64,000 nt of DNA from Bacillota bacterium (GCA_018333655.1 JAGXTJ010000008.1:1-64000); one strand, 5' to 3'. Numbered from the stretch's first letter, positions 44,959-54,944 are shown. Notes: generated by a model from the sequence alone, not told the origin. Translations and numbers: made by a program.

Positions 44959-46113
44959 CTATTTTTTCTTTCTGTCTTCTCCAGCTAACTTGTCTGCCAA
45001 TATGGCAAGGGCTCCATCGCCGGCCACATTCGTAGCGGTACCAAAGCTGTCTTGCGCCATGTAAAGAGCGACCATTAGTCCGAGAGCAGCTTCTTTGAAC
45101 CCTAGCATGGTACCGAGCAGTCCATAGGCTGCCATAATCGCGCCACCAGGCACCCCGGGGGCCGCGACCATAATAATACCAAGCATGAAGTTAAACGGCA
45201 TGACTCCGGCCAAAGTAGGCACTGTATATCCCGGCATAATAATCATTACCGCCATTGCGCACATCATAATGGCGATGGTGCTACCAGATAGGTGGATAGT
45301 GGCACACAGCGGAACAACGAAGTTAACTATCTCCTTGCGTATAGGTAGCTGGCGAGCCTGCACCAGCGTCACTGGCATGGTGGCAGCGCTAGACATAGTA
45401 CCCACAGCAGTAAGGTAGGCTGGCAACATGGTCTTGATTGAGCTCAAAACCGGCTTCTTGGCTACGGCACCGGCTAAGACGTATAGAACAAAAATCCACA
45501 ACCATTGCACGGCCACCGCCATAATCAAGACCAGACCGAAAGCGCGCAGGGTGTTGAAAACCGTACCTTCTGCGGCCATACCGGCGAAAATACCACCAAT
45601 AAATAGCGGTATCACTGGGATAATTACGTTAGCGATCAATTTTTCAATGATGTTTTTGCCCTCAGTGAGCACTTTTTTCATGGTATCACTGCCCGTGGTC
45701 ACGACCCCAAGGCCAAGGACAAAGGACAAGGCCAGGGCCGACATAACGGGAAAGACAGGCGCAATGGCGAGGGTAAAGTAAGGGGTCAGCTTTTGTCCGG
45801 CGGTCAGTTCACCGGCCACATTAGCTATCACCGGTGAGAGAGCGATGGTCACGACATAGGCTAACAGCCCGGAAAGAATAGTTGAAGTATAAGCCAAGGC
45901 TACAGTCATGGGAGCTAACTTGGTGGCCCGGCTACCTAGATTAATGATGCCATCGGCAATGAAGAAGACGATAATGAGCGGAATACTAAAGAAAATTAGC
46001 TGCCCAACAAGGCCCTGTACCGTAATGAGGATGCGCGTGAGAAAGGCTGGTGCATAAAGACCGAGCAGTATACCCCCCACGATAGCCGCGACCAAACGTC
46101 CGATTAATTTCAT
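44959..46113 (-). CDS. Dicarboxylate/amino acid:cation symporter (DAACS)
   Basis: Start ATG 46113 (MKLIGRLVAAIVGGILLGLY) follows GGGGAG; length is 384 residues. It has the GltP/DctA topology of about eight helices and two hairpins, with GVVTTGSDTMKKVL, MSSAATMPVTLVQAR and GTATNVAGDGALAIL. The Ser-rich tip differs from the usual SSSS. Substrate is likely a dicarboxylate or acidic amino acid. Confidence 0.85.
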   Translation of the reverse strand: MKLIGRLVAAIVGGILLGLYAPAFLTRILITVQGLVGQLIFFSIPLIIVFFIADGIINLGSRATKLAPMTVALAYTSTILSGLLAYVVTIALSPVIANVAGELTAGQKLTPYFTLAIAPVFPVMSALALSFVLGLGVVTTGSDTMKKVLTEGKNIIEKLIANVIIPVIPLFIGGIFAGMAAEGTVFNTLRAFGLVLIMAVAVQWLWIFVLYVLAGAVAKKPVLSSIKTMLPAYLTAVGTMSSAATMPVTLVQARQLPIRKEIVNFVVPLCATIHLSGSTIAIMMCAMAVMIIMPGYTVPTLAGVMPFNFMLGIIMVAAPGVPGGAIMAAYGLLGTMLGFKEAALGLMVALYMAQDSFGTATNVAGDGALAILADKLAGEDRKKK

Positions 46114-46363
46114 GCTACTTCTCCCCTTCCACTTTTGTCGACCAGTATCTGACTGCAGAATGAAGGCAACGCCTTTTGCACTCCCCTCGCTGCTGTAGAC
46201 AAAAATCACCTATCACCATACATGCAGTCCCACCAACAAGCTATCATATAACTATCTTTTTGCCAAGACCCCACACCAGCCAAGTTTGTCTTTTACCAGC
46301 TTTGTGTTAAAGTTATGGTGTAGCTATCGTTCACTACATACTTTTCGAAAGAGGTGTTCCCAT

Positions 46364-47332
46364 ATGTCGATTGCGGATTTTATCAATCACCATTTTCGCC
46401 ACTTTAACGCCGCCGCCCTTAAGGACGCGGCCGTCGGGTACAAAGAGCATCTAAGTCAAGGTGGAAAGATGCTCGTCACCTTGGCTGGGGCCATGAGTAC
46501 GGCCGAGATCGGGCTCTCGTTGGCCGAGATGATTCGCCAAGGCAAGGTACATGCTATAAGCTGCACGGGCGCTAATTTGGAAGAAGATGTCTTCAACCTA
46601 GTGGCCCACGACCATTATGTGCGTATCCCTAACTACCGCGACCTCACCCCGCAAGACGAAGTCGCCCTGCTCGACAGACATTTAAACCGCGTGACCGATA
46701 CCTGCATTCCTGAAGAGGAAGCTATAAGGCGTATTGAGAAAGTTATTCTTACCGAATGGCAAGATGCCGACCGCGCGGGCAAGGCCTACTTTCCCCATGA
46801 GTTTTTGTACCGCATTTTGCTCGCGGGCAAACTCGCGCCTTACTACCAAATCAACATCAAGGACTCCTGGTTGATGGCCGCCGCAGAAAAGAATTTGCCC
46901 ATGATTGTGCCTGGCTGGGAGGACTCTACCCTCGGCAATATCTACGCCGCACATGTCATTAAAGGCGATGTAGGCAATGTGCACACCGTTAAATCTGGTA
47001 TTCAGTACATGCAGTATTTTGCGGACTGGTATGTAGCGCAGTCAAAAGATAGGCCGCTTGGGTTTTTCCAGATTGGCGGCGGCATTGCCGGCGACTTCCC
47101 CATTTGCGTGGTGCCCATGCTAGCGCAAGACTTAGCTTACGAAGACGTGCCCCTCTGGGAGTACTTCTGCCAGATTAGTGATTCGACCACGTCTTATGGC
47201 TCATACTCCGGTGCGGTGCCCAACGAGAAAATTACTTGGGGCAAATTAGGCCTTAGTACCCCTAAATTTATGATCGAATCCGACGCCTCTATCGTCGCTC
47301 CCCTTATCTTTGGCTATGTCTTAGGTTGGTAG
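46364..47332 (+). CDS. Deoxyhypusine synthase-family protein
   Basis: Start ATG 46364 follows AAAGAGGTG; length is 322 residues. Typical are AGAMSTAEIGLSLAEMI, CTGANLEEDVFN, PIFGY-type end (APLIFGYVLGW) and the catalytic Lys294 in EKITWGKLGL. NAD-binding GGG is in QIGGGIAGDFPIC. Bacteria lack the usual eIF5A substrate; some homologues make homospermidine from putrescine and spermidine. The true substrate here is unknown. Confidence 0.85.
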   Translation: MSIADFINHHFRHFNAAALKDAAVGYKEHLSQGGKMLVTLAGAMSTAEIGLSLAEMIRQGKVHAISCTGANLEEDVFNLVAHDHYVRIPNYRDLTPQDEVALLDRHLNRVTDTCIPEEEAIRRIEKVILTEWQDADRAGKAYFPHEFLYRILLAGKLAPYYQINIKDSWLMAAAEKNLPMIVPGWEDSTLGNIYAAHVIKGDVGNVHTVKSGIQYMQYFADWYVAQSKDRPLGFFQIGGGIAGDFPICVVPMLAQDLAYEDVPLWEYFCQISDSTTSYGSYSGAVPNEKITWGKLGLSTPKFMIESDASIVAPLIFGYVLGW

Positions 47333-47353
47333 GGGCACAATGTCACACCTAAG

Positions 47354-47386
47354 AGTAAGACCGGGGCTTCTGCCCCGGTCTTACTT
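47354..47386. terminator. Bidirectional terminator between DHS-like gene and cstA
   Basis: GTAAGACCGGGGC (47355-47367) pairs with GCCCCGGTCTTAC (47372-47384) with a four-base loop TTCT. It lies between two convergent genes and can serve both. Confidence 0.8.
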
Positions 47387-47394
47387 AATCGCAG

Positions 47395-48828
47395 CTACTG
47401 GGCAGCCTTCTTACTCGTCGGCGGCATGATGGGAACATGCTTGTAAAACAGAAACACTCCTAGACAAAGGGCGGCTCCTGCCAGACCGACGGGGTACGAT
47501 ATGGAGGTGGCTAGACGCAGACCCTCGGGAGCCTGCAAGATATAGGTGAAGGTTACTGCCGCCATAAAAGTTGCCGGCACGGTAGCGACCCAGTGCAGCT
47601 TACCATTAACCTTGAGGTAGACCGCGGCTGCCCAGAGCATGATCATGGCCAAGGTCTGGTTAGACCAAGCAAAGTAGCGCCAGATAATGGCAAAGTCGAT
47701 TTGCGAAAGATAAATACCAATCGCAAAGAGCGGAATAGCCACGATAAGGCGATTCTTGATGTCGAGCTGCTTAAAGCCCAGAGCGTCGGCAATGGTCAGG
47801 CGCGCACTGCGGAAGGCGGTATCACCCGAAGTAATGGGGCAGACGATGACGCCAAGCACGGCTAACACGCCACCGATGGCACCAAGCCAGGTCATAGAGA
47901 TTTCATGCACCACCCTGCCAGCGGCACCCTGCGCTAAGGCGGCGTCCAGTCCGGTAGAGCCACCGTAGAAGGTCATAGCGGCAGTCGCCCAAATGAGGGC
48001 TACAGCGCCTTCGGCAATCATGGAGCCATAGAACACACGGCGCCCGTGCTTCTCATTAGTAAGACAACGTGCCATCATCGGCGATTGCGTAGCATGGAAA
48101 CCCGAAATTGCGCCGCAGGCGATAGTGATAAACACTAACGGCCAGATGGGCAAGTTGCGTGGGTGTAGGTTAGCCAGAGTCAGTTCCGGCACGGGCAGGC
48201 CCGAGAAGAGGATGCCACCCCCAATGCCGATAGCCATGATTAAGAGTACGGCACCGAAGAGGGGATAGATCTTGGCAATAAGTTGATCAATGGGGAGAAT
48301 AGTTGCGAGGAAGTAGTATAGCACAATAGCGATAAGCCAGGTGTTAAGGGGAACCGCGCCATCCGTAAGGGTAACGAGGAGGCGCGCCGGGCCGGTCATG
48401 AAGACGGTCCCTACCAGCACCAACAAAATCACCGAGAACACGCGCATCAGTTGCTTGGCATTATTGCCCAAGTAGATGCCCACTATTTCCGACACGGAGG
48501 ACCCGTTGTGGCGGAGAGAAATCATGCCCGAGAAAAAGTCATGCACGGCACCGGCAAAAATGCTGCCGAAAACAATCCACAGCAGGGCGACCGGCCCCCA
48601 CAAGGCCCCCGCAATGGCGCCAAAAATAGGGCCAAGGCCAGCGATGTTAAGAAACTGAATGAGAAACACTCGCCACCAACTGAGGGGAACGTAGTCAACG
48701 CCATCTGGATTAGCGCAGGCAGGTGTCGCGCGCTTCTCGTCAATGCCGAAGACCTTTTCGACGAAAGTACCATAGATGAAGTAACCGCCGACTAGTAGTG
48801 CCAACGCAGCTAGAAAAGTAAACAGCAT
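47395..48828 (-). CDS. cstA: CstA-family carbon starvation transporter
   Basis: The 477-residue protein has about 13 membrane segments and the CstA signature: FLIQFLNIAGLGPIFGAIAGA near the N-terminus, AGAVHDFFSGMISLRHNGSS and SGFHATQSPMMARC. CstA/BtsT proteins import peptides or pyruvate. A LytS/LytTR sensor pair is encoded directly upstream on the same strand, as in BtsSR-BtsT and YpdAB, so pyruvate regulation is a fair inference. Confidence 0.9.
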   Translation of the reverse strand: MLFTFLAALALLVGGYFIYGTFVEKVFGIDEKRATPACANPDGVDYVPLSWWRVFLIQFLNIAGLGPIFGAIAGALWGPVALLWIVFGSIFAGAVHDFFSGMISLRHNGSSVSEIVGIYLGNNAKQLMRVFSVILLVLVGTVFMTGPARLLVTLTDGAVPLNTWLIAIVLYYFLATILPIDQLIAKIYPLFGAVLLIMAIGIGGGILFSGLPVPELTLANLHPRNLPIWPLVFITIACGAISGFHATQSPMMARCLTNEKHGRRVFYGSMIAEGAVALIWATAAMTFYGGSTGLDAALAQGAAGRVVHEISMTWLGAIGGVLAVLGVIVCPITSGDTAFRSARLTIADALGFKQLDIKNRLIVAIPLFAIGIYLSQIDFAIIWRYFAWSNQTLAMIMLWAAAVYLKVNGKLHWVATVPATFMAAVTFTYILQAPEGLRLATSISYPVGLAGAALCLGVFLFYKHVPIMPPTSKKAAQ

Positions 48829-48944
48829 AATCCCTCCATTCCCGCATACTATTTTGATTGTACTAGGGAGGGAGTGAAATGTGCCACTTATTGCGCAAAT
48901 GGCTTAAATGTCGCGCTGAATGGTCACCATTCCTGTTTGAGTGG

Positions 48945-49670
48945 CTAGAGACCAACTCGCAGGCGAAAGTCCTTGGCCTGCTTGCGACTAACTGGCACCT
49001 CGGAGACAAAATCTTCGACTTTAAGCATGTAGCTGCCGCTAAACCAAGGTGAAATCTCACGTATCTTGCCTAGGTTTACGAGGTAACCGCGGTGGACGCG
49101 AAAAAAGTTGTGGCCGGCGAGACGTTCCTCGAGCTCCTGTAGTGATAGATCGGAGCGGTGAACTGCCCCTTTACTGGCCACCAGCACGTCACGACCGTCG
49201 GTATAGGCTACCGCGATATCCACATAGGGGACTAAAAGCACCCTATCGTCCACCCGTAGCGGCAGACGCTCTAAGACGGCAGGGGTGCTCCCCCCACGCT
49301 TTTTAAGAATGGCGGCACGTGCCTTATGGGTAGCCTTGAGAACGCGCGGCGGATGGTAGGGCTTTAAGATATAGTCTAGCGCACTGAGTTCAAAGGCTTC
49401 TATCGCATAATGATGGTAGGCCGTGGCGAAAATTACCTCGGGAGGATTTGGTAACTGAGCAATCTCTGTGCAGAGATCTACGCCGCTTTGCTGCGGCATC
49501 TGAATATCTAAAAATACTAAGTCCGGATGCAGAGCAATTATGCCTGCGAGCCCAAGGGCGGCATTTTCTGCCTCGCCAACCACGGTCAACCACGGTAGGG
49601 CACTGAGCAAGAAGCGTAGTTCTTGGCGCGCTGGTTCTTCGTCGTCAATGATGAGTACGCTGATACTCAC
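48945..49670 (-). CDS. LytTR-family response regulator
   Basis: The 241-residue protein has a receiver with Asp55 (LVFLDIQMP) and LKPYHPPRV, then a LytTR DNA-binding domain (about 135-240, VDDRVLLVPYVDIAVAYTDG, FFRVHRGYLVNLGKI). It overlaps the LytS-like gene by one base and probably drives cstA. Confidence 0.9.
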   Translation of the reverse strand: MSISVLIIDDEEPARQELRFLLSALPWLTVVGEAENAALGLAGIIALHPDLVFLDIQMPQQSGVDLCTEIAQLPNPPEVIFATAYHHYAIEAFELSALDYILKPYHPPRVLKATHKARAAILKKRGGSTPAVLERLPLRVDDRVLLVPYVDIAVAYTDGRDVLVASKGAVHRSDLSLQELEERLAGHNFFRVHRGYLVNLGKIREISPWFSGSYMLKVEDFVSEVPVSRKQAKDFRLRVGL

Positions 49671-51346
49671 TACGCCACCCCCCGTGGGATGCGCACGGTA
49701 CAGACGGTGCCCGCCCCCACTTGCGAAATTACCGACAAGCCAAATTCAGCGCCATAGAGACTGCGCAATCGTTCTTCGACATTTTTAAGACCGATACCAT
49801 TGCCGCTAGCAGCGACATTGTTGACGGCAAAGCCAACACCCGAGTCGCTGATGATAACGGTATGCGCAGTTGCATCGCTCCTGGCTACAATGCGCAGCAG
49901 GCCCCCTGCGGTGTGGGGCTGAATGCCATGCCGCACGGCATTTTCAACTAAGGGTTGTAGAATTAGGGGAGGCAGGGTAAATTCCTCCGCGCGTAGATCA
50001 TACTGGACTTCTAACTTTTGGCCAAAACGCGCTTTCTCTATCTCTAGGTAGGCTTCGACATGGTGCAGTTCTTTACTGAGCGGCACCATGTCGGGATTAT
50101 GAACAAAGCCAATGCGCATAAAATCGGCTAGGTGCAGTAAAAGACGGCGCGCCGTCTCGGGCTGGGTGCGGCAAAATGAGACAACCGTGTTGAGGGCGTT
50201 AAAGAGAAAGTGGGGGTTGATTTGCGCCTGCAGCGCGCGCAGCTCAGCCTTGGCTAGGAGTTTTTCTTGTAAGTCTTTTTCTGCTAATTCGAGCTGCGCG
50301 GAAAACAAGCTCGCTAAGCCTTCAGCTAGCCGCCTTTCTACCGCCGTGATCGAATGGCTCTTCACTCGGTACAGCTTTAGTGCCCCCATGACTTCTGCCC
50401 CGGCATAGAGGGGAACGATAATGGCCGACTGGAGCGCACAACGTTCATGGCTACAACCAATCTCCTGTGCGGACTGCGCTTCACGGGGGCCACCTGTTGA
50501 GAGGACCGACATCGTCAAGCGGGTCTGAATGTCAGCCCCCGCCAAGTGATGGTCGGCTCCCTTGCCTACGTGAGCCAGTATGCGATCTCCAAGCGTCATC
50601 GCCACCGCATCAACTTGTGCTTCGGCATAGATAATGGCACAGGCCTGCTGCGCGGTATCTTCATTGTAACCCTGTCTTAAGATGGGCAAGGTTCTCTGCG
50701 CTATTTTTAAAGCCAGCTCTGATTGATACGCTGCCTCTTGCTCACGACTCTTGTAAATGGTGTTATGAATTAACACAAAAATGGCGACGCCACAGGCATT
50801 GATGAGGATCATAGGGAGCCCTATCTTCTCAACTAGGGAGACTGCCGCCACAAAGGGACGCGCTAGCAGTAAAATAATCGACATTTGCAGAACCTCGGCC
50901 AGAGCGGTAGCCCAAAAGCCCACCACCCAGCGCTGACGCGAGCGCAAGAAGATGGGACGCAGCAGTGCGCCCACCACGCCACCTAGCGCGGTTGATAGGC
51001 CACAGGCTACGGCGACAAAGCCCCCAATATCTATGAGGTAGCGATGCCCTCCGGCAATGAGGCCCGCCCCAATGCCTACTGCTGGCCCCCCGAGGAGCCC
51101 CGCCGCGACAACGGCCACCGCGCGTGAATTGGCGATGGCCCCCTCCACCGGGAAGCCGTGATAAGTGCCGAGTATGCCAAAGAGACCAAAGACGAGGGCT
51201 AGGAACGCCTTGCCCCACCTATTTTGGGAGTCCCCATACATCGTTTTCTGAAACGGCGCAGTGCTTGACAAGAGAAAGGCAATAACACACATCAAAGAAA
51301 GACTATTAATAAGCCCTAAAATCACCCGCGCATGAACACCAGTCAT
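49670..51346 (-). CDS. LytS-family sensor histidine kinase
   Basis: The 558-residue protein has an N-terminal 5TMR-LYT membrane sensor (about 1-195, with GLLGGPAVGIGAGLIAGGHRY), a GAF-like region (about 215-345), and a His-kinase core with LRALQAQINPHFLFNALNTV, NAVRHGIQPH, DSGVGF and GIGLKNVEERL. Its gene precedes the LytTR regulator, and the pair lies next to cstA. Confidence 0.9.
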   Translation of the reverse strand: MTGVHARVILGLINSLSLMCVIAFLLSSTAPFQKTMYGDSQNRWGKAFLALVFGLFGILGTYHGFPVEGAIANSRAVAVVAAGLLGGPAVGIGAGLIAGGHRYLIDIGGFVAVACGLSTALGGVVGALLRPIFLRSRQRWVVGFWATALAEVLQMSIILLLARPFVAAVSLVEKIGLPMILINACGVAIFVLIHNTIYKSREQEAAYQSELALKIAQRTLPILRQGYNEDTAQQACAIIYAEAQVDAVAMTLGDRILAHVGKGADHHLAGADIQTRLTMSVLSTGGPREAQSAQEIGCSHERCALQSAIIVPLYAGAEVMGALKLYRVKSHSITAVERRLAEGLASLFSAQLELAEKDLQEKLLAKAELRALQAQINPHFLFNALNTVVSFCRTQPETARRLLLHLADFMRIGFVHNPDMVPLSKELHHVEAYLEIEKARFGQKLEVQYDLRAEEFTLPPLILQPLVENAVRHGIQPHTAGGLLRIVARSDATAHTVIISDSGVGFAVNNVAASGNGIGLKNVEERLRSLYGAEFGLSVISQVGAGTVCTVRIPRGVA

Positions 51347-51370
51347 GACAACACCCCCTGCAACCTAAGT

Positions 51371-51426
51371 ATACAGCAGGAAGCAAGAAGCAAAAAGTAA
51401 GAAGTAAGAGGCAGGAAACAAGAAGG
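51371..51426. repeat. Low-complexity AGGAAGCAAGAAG-type repeat
   Basis: A purine-rich stretch of GAAGCAAGAAGCAAAAAGTAA units, similar to 14316-14365. A partial ACACAGAG-type motif follows at about 51449. The rest of 51347-51559 shows no gene. Confidence 0.5.
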
Positions 51427-51559
51427 AACGTTTATTAACCATAGGGTACACAGAGTGCGAGCGAATCGACTGCTGTGGGTTACTGCCAATAAAAATTACT
51501 GCTGCTCTATTGAATATTTCTGCCGAGAGTTGTACCATTAGGGTAGGAGGTGGAGCAAT

Positions 51560-51865
51560 ATGACAAACACCAAGTGTGCAATCGTTAAGTGTGTGGGCTG
51601 TGGGACCGTAAAAGAGATGGACGCAGGTTTTGCTTCCAGCGTAGCGCCCTCGCCCGAGATAAGTACAGAGTTCTTCGCCCTCGATCAGGCTCGGTCCATG
51701 GCACTAGCAATAGATTCACCTGAGGGGTGCGAGCCCGCAGTAGAAAAGACTACCCCTACAGAACATGTGCATACCCTGAGGGCGGATGAATGCCCAGAGT
51801 GCCACGGCACGCAGTGGTATCGTATCGGTGAAGATACAAATATTTTTGAGCGTCCTCGCAATTAG
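51560..51865 (+). CDS. Small protein with two CxxC pairs (zinc-ribbon-like), function unknown
   Basis: ATG 51560 follows GGAGGTGGAGCAAT. The 101-residue product has KCVGCGTVKEMD at 10-21, a low-complexity middle, and DECPECHGTQWYRIGED near 75-92. Two CxxC pairs could bind one zinc as a split ribbon. It is followed by its own terminator, so it is a single-gene unit. I recognise no family. Confidence 0.7.
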   Translation: MTNTKCAIVKCVGCGTVKEMDAGFASSVAPSPEISTEFFALDQARSMALAIDSPEGCEPAVEKTTPTEHVHTLRADECPECHGTQWYRIGEDTNIFERPRN

Positions 51866-51883
51866 TAGTGTAATTCTGCCTAG

Positions 51884-51936
51884 ACACCCCGAGGTAGCGA
51901 CGCCTAGTGCGCGCACAACCTCGGGGTGTTTTTCTT
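51884..51936 (+). terminator. Terminator after the CxxC protein
   Basis: ACACCCCGAGGT (51884-51895) pairs with ACCTCGGGGTGT (51918-51929) over a 22-base loop and is followed by TTTTTCTTATTT. Confidence 0.85.
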
Positions 51937-52003
51937 ATTTGTAGCAGCCCGCTACCCATGCTGCCTAGACTGACTGCAGCATTTACGGGCACTCGCGAGG
52001 CGA

Positions 52004-53050
52004 TTAGCTTGGCAGGCGCACTGTTACTGTGGTGCCTTGACCAACAACGCAGGACAAGAGTACCGCGCCGCCATGCATGGCGACGATGCGTTTAACAATG
52101 GAAAGCCCTAAGCCGTTGCCTTTGCCTGTGCGAGACTTATCTGCCTTGTAGAATTTCTCGAACACTTTTCCATGGAGCTCCGGCGGTATGCCCTCGCCCG
52201 CATCGCTAATTTCGCATTCCACGCTGCCAGCCCTCTCGTGCAAAGTTATGGTCAGCGGACTGCCGGCTGGTGAAAACTTGATGGCATTATCAAGGAGGTT
52301 AATCCAAACTTGATAGAGGAGCTGCTCGTTCCCTAAGTAAAAGACCTCCGGCATCTCTATCTGTAGTTTGAGGCCCTTTTCTTGCCAAGCGCTCTCGAGA
52401 AGCAGCACTACCTTGCGCAGTTGCTCGTCTAAGCGAAAGCTCTCTCTAACTAGGGTTGCGCCGTCCTGCTCGAGCTGAGTCAGGAGCAAAATATTGCTCG
52501 CTAAATGAGAAAGACGCTCAGTTTCTTCCATGATGATTGCCGCGTACTCTTTCTTTGTTTCGTCTGTTTCTGACTCACCCAGGAGCTTAGCGTAGCCTCG
52601 GATAGACGTCAGCGGCGTTTTAAACTCATGCGAAATCGCCGAGACGAAATCACTGCGCAACATCTCGATACTTTGCAGTTCCTTAGCCATGGCATTGAAG
52701 CTTACGATGAGCTGACCGATTTCGTCCTGTCTCTTCTCTGGTAGGCGCACCGAAAAATTACCTTGCGCAATGCGCTTCGTAGCCTCGCTGAGCGACCTTA
52801 TGGGCTTCACAATGTAGGCCGCAGCAAATAGAAACAAGACCGAGCCTACCACAAGAGAGGTAACGCTAAAACGCCCCATGACGTGGCGAAAGTTAATAAT
52901 ATGCTGCTTAACATCCGGGTAGATCGGGTAGTAGTCTGTGAGGAGCTGTCGCTCAATGCTCATGATATAACCCACTGAGACCAGCAAATTGCCGATAAAG
53001 ACAACCCCCACAAACACCAGCACCAACTCGGCATAGATGGATCTCCTCAT
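52004..53050 (-). CDS. Sensor histidine kinase of the efflux operon
   Basis: The 348-residue kinase has TM1 (9-30), a short extracellular loop, TM2 (62-80), HAMP (about 82-132) and HisKA with His141 in AISHEFKTPLTSIRGYAKL. ATP motifs are NAIKFSPAG, DAGEGIPP and GKGNGLGLSIV. It overlaps the response regulator by four bases. Confidence 0.92.
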   Translation of the reverse strand: MRRSIYAELVLVFVGVVFIGNLLVSVGYIMSIERQLLTDYYPIYPDVKQHIINFRHVMGRFSVTSLVVGSVLFLFAAAYIVKPIRSLSEATKRIAQGNFSVRLPEKRQDEIGQLIVSFNAMAKELQSIEMLRSDFVSAISHEFKTPLTSIRGYAKLLGESETDETKKEYAAIIMEETERLSHLASNILLLTQLEQDGATLVRESFRLDEQLRKVVLLLESAWQEKGLKLQIEMPEVFYLGNEQLLYQVWINLLDNAIKFSPAGSPLTITLHERAGSVECEISDAGEGIPPELHGKVFEKFYKADKSRTGKGNGLGLSIVKRIVAMHGGAVLLSCVVGQGTTVTVRLPS

Positions 53051-53721
53051 GGGCGTCGCTCTGCCTTGTAGCCTAGTCCGCGGACAGTTACAATCTCAAA
53101 TTCGCTACAGTCAGCGAACTTATCCCGCAGGCGCTTAATATGAACATCTACGGTCCGCTCATCAACCTCACTGTCGTAGCCCCAGATATCATCCAACAAC
53201 TCTTGTCGCGTAAAAATCCGCTTCGGATAGGCGAGCAGCTTAAATAGTAGCTGAAATTCTTTCTTAGGTAGGGCGATGTCACGGTCTGGCGCCTGGACTG
53301 ACAGAGTGTCAGAATCTAGGACGAGCTCCTCCATGACGATCCTGCGCTCACTGTTTATCTTGGCGCGACGCAGCAGCGCTTTGACGCGGAGCACGAGCTC
53401 ATCCATATCCACAGGCTTGGTTAGGTAGTCGTCAACACCCGCCTCAAACCCCCTTTTCTTGTCACTAAAAGTATCCTTGGCGGTGACCATAAGGACCGGC
53501 AAAGAGAAGGACGCTCTCCGCAACTGCTCTACTAGTTCGTAGCCATCTACTTTGGGCATCATCACATCGACTACGGCAAGATCGACTGCCTGCTTTTCTA
53601 ACAATAGAAGGGCCTCCCTGCCATGCTCGGCCTGGCAGACGTCAAAGCCTTCTCGCTCAAGATAAATGGCCATGAGCCTACGGATTTGGGCATGATCATC
53701 GACTACGAGGACACGTACCAC
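53047..53721 (-). CDS. OmpR-family response regulator of the efflux operon
   Basis: The 224-residue protein has Asp52 (LAVVDVMMPKVDG) and KPVDMDEL in the receiver, and a winged helix with LPKKEFQLLFKLLAYPKRIF and VDVHIKRLRDKF ending VRGLGYKAE. It follows the ABC permease on the same strand and forms a pair with the kinase after it. BceRS-like control of the pump is likely. Confidence 0.93.
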   Translation of the reverse strand: MVRVLVVDDHAQIRRLMAIYLEREGFDVCQAEHGREALLLLEKQAVDLAVVDVMMPKVDGYELVEQLRRASFSLPVLMVTAKDTFSDKKRGFEAGVDDYLTKPVDMDELVLRVKALLRRAKINSERRIVMEELVLDSDTLSVQAPDRDIALPKKEFQLLFKLLAYPKRIFTRQELLDDIWGYDSEVDERTVDVHIKRLRDKFADCSEFEIVTVRGLGYKAERRP

Positions 53722-53771
53722 CTGCCGTCCCTCCCTCGAAAAGTATAGCCATAAAATAAGACGTACCTACC

Positions 53772-54944
53772 TCATACATAGCGCAGGGCATCGATAGGGT
53801 TAAGACGGCTAGCCTTTCTCGCGGGGACAAGTCCAAAGATTAACCCTACCGCCACTGAGAACCCTACCGCTAAGAGAATGGGCGACATGGTAACAGCAAA
53901 ATCAAAGCCAATGAAAAGACTTCCCAAGTAGGCCAAAGCCATACCGACCACTATGCCTAGCGCGCCGCCGAGGACACATAGTACCACAGCCTCTATCAGG
54001 AACTGTACCATAATGAGCCCTGGCTCTGCCCCGAGGGCTTTGCGCAGACCGATTTCATTGGTGCGCTCGGTCACCGAAACGAGCATCATGTTCATAATGC
54101 CAATTCCGCCCACGAGAAGTGATATCGCAGCGATGCCTGCTAGGAGCAGGGTCAGGGTATTCGTAATCGAAGCCATCATATCGAGGATCTCCTGCTGGTT
54201 GGCGATGCTAAAAACATCGCTCCGTCCGTCAAAAATGCCCGTAAGTGCCGCCGCAATTGTATCCCGCACCGCTTCCACATCGCTGCCCTCGGCAAAGTAG
54301 ACCTCCACAGAGTTTACGCGCGACCCACCTAGGGCGCGTTCCGCCACATTGTAGGGAACAATTATCGCCTCATTGACATTACTCTGCGTGAACCCACTGC
54401 TTGCTGCCATCACTCCCACGACCACAAATTCGCGTCCGCGGATGATAATTTTTTCGCCTAAGGGAGAGCGATTGGCATATAGCTCGGAGGCCAAGGTAGC
54501 ACCTAGTATCGCGACATGTTGGCGATTGACAATATCGAGGGGGTGTAGTGCCCGTCCGAAGGCTACCTCATTGGCGTCGTTTGCAAAAAATTGGCTGCTG
54601 CGGCCAAAAATTCGCACATTCTCTTTCTTGGTTTCGTTGGCGAAGAGGTAGCCTCGTGCGCTAGTCAAAGGGGACACCGCAGTGACTAAGGGCGTGTTCG
54701 CCAGTTGACGCAGGTTCTCATCGGTGAGCCCTGCCTTCTGGGGAGTACCGGTTATAGTAATGCTGAGCCTATTACCCCCTAACCCGGCCAACTCTCCTTG
54801 AATGGAGGCTGTCGCACCACTGCCTATGAGCATTAAGGCGATGATGCTGGCGACCCCGATAACAATCCCGAGCACAGTCAAGCCTGAACGCACCCTGTTG
54901 CTGAAAATGCTATCGAGAGACATCGCGAGAACTTCCCTGAGCAT
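53772..54944 (-). CDS. MacB-like ABC permease (FtsX family)
   Basis: From ATG 54944 (MLREVLAMSLDSIFSNRVRS) it has 390 residues: TM1 near 22-45 (LTVLGIVIGVASIIALMLIG), a large extracytoplasmic MacB-PCD domain, then three C-terminal helices with GGIGIMNMMLVSVTERTNEIGLRKALGA. It has no ATPase of its own; that is encoded just upstream. The family exports peptides, antibiotics or lipids. Confidence 0.88.
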   Translation of the reverse strand: MLREVLAMSLDSIFSNRVRSGLTVLGIVIGVASIIALMLIGSGATASIQGELAGLGGNRLSITITGTPQKAGLTDENLRQLANTPLVTAVSPLTSARGYLFANETKKENVRIFGRSSQFFANDANEVAFGRALHPLDIVNRQHVAILGATLASELYANRSPLGEKIIIRGREFVVVGVMAASSGFTQSNVNEAIIVPYNVAERALGGSRVNSVEVYFAEGSDVEAVRDTIAAALTGIFDGRSDVFSIANQQEILDMMASITNTLTLLLAGIAAISLLVGGIGIMNMMLVSVTERTNEIGLRKALGAEPGLIMVQFLIEAVVLCVLGGALGIVVGMALAYLGSLFIGFDFAVTMSPILLAVGFSVAVGLIFGLVPARKASRLNPIDALRYV

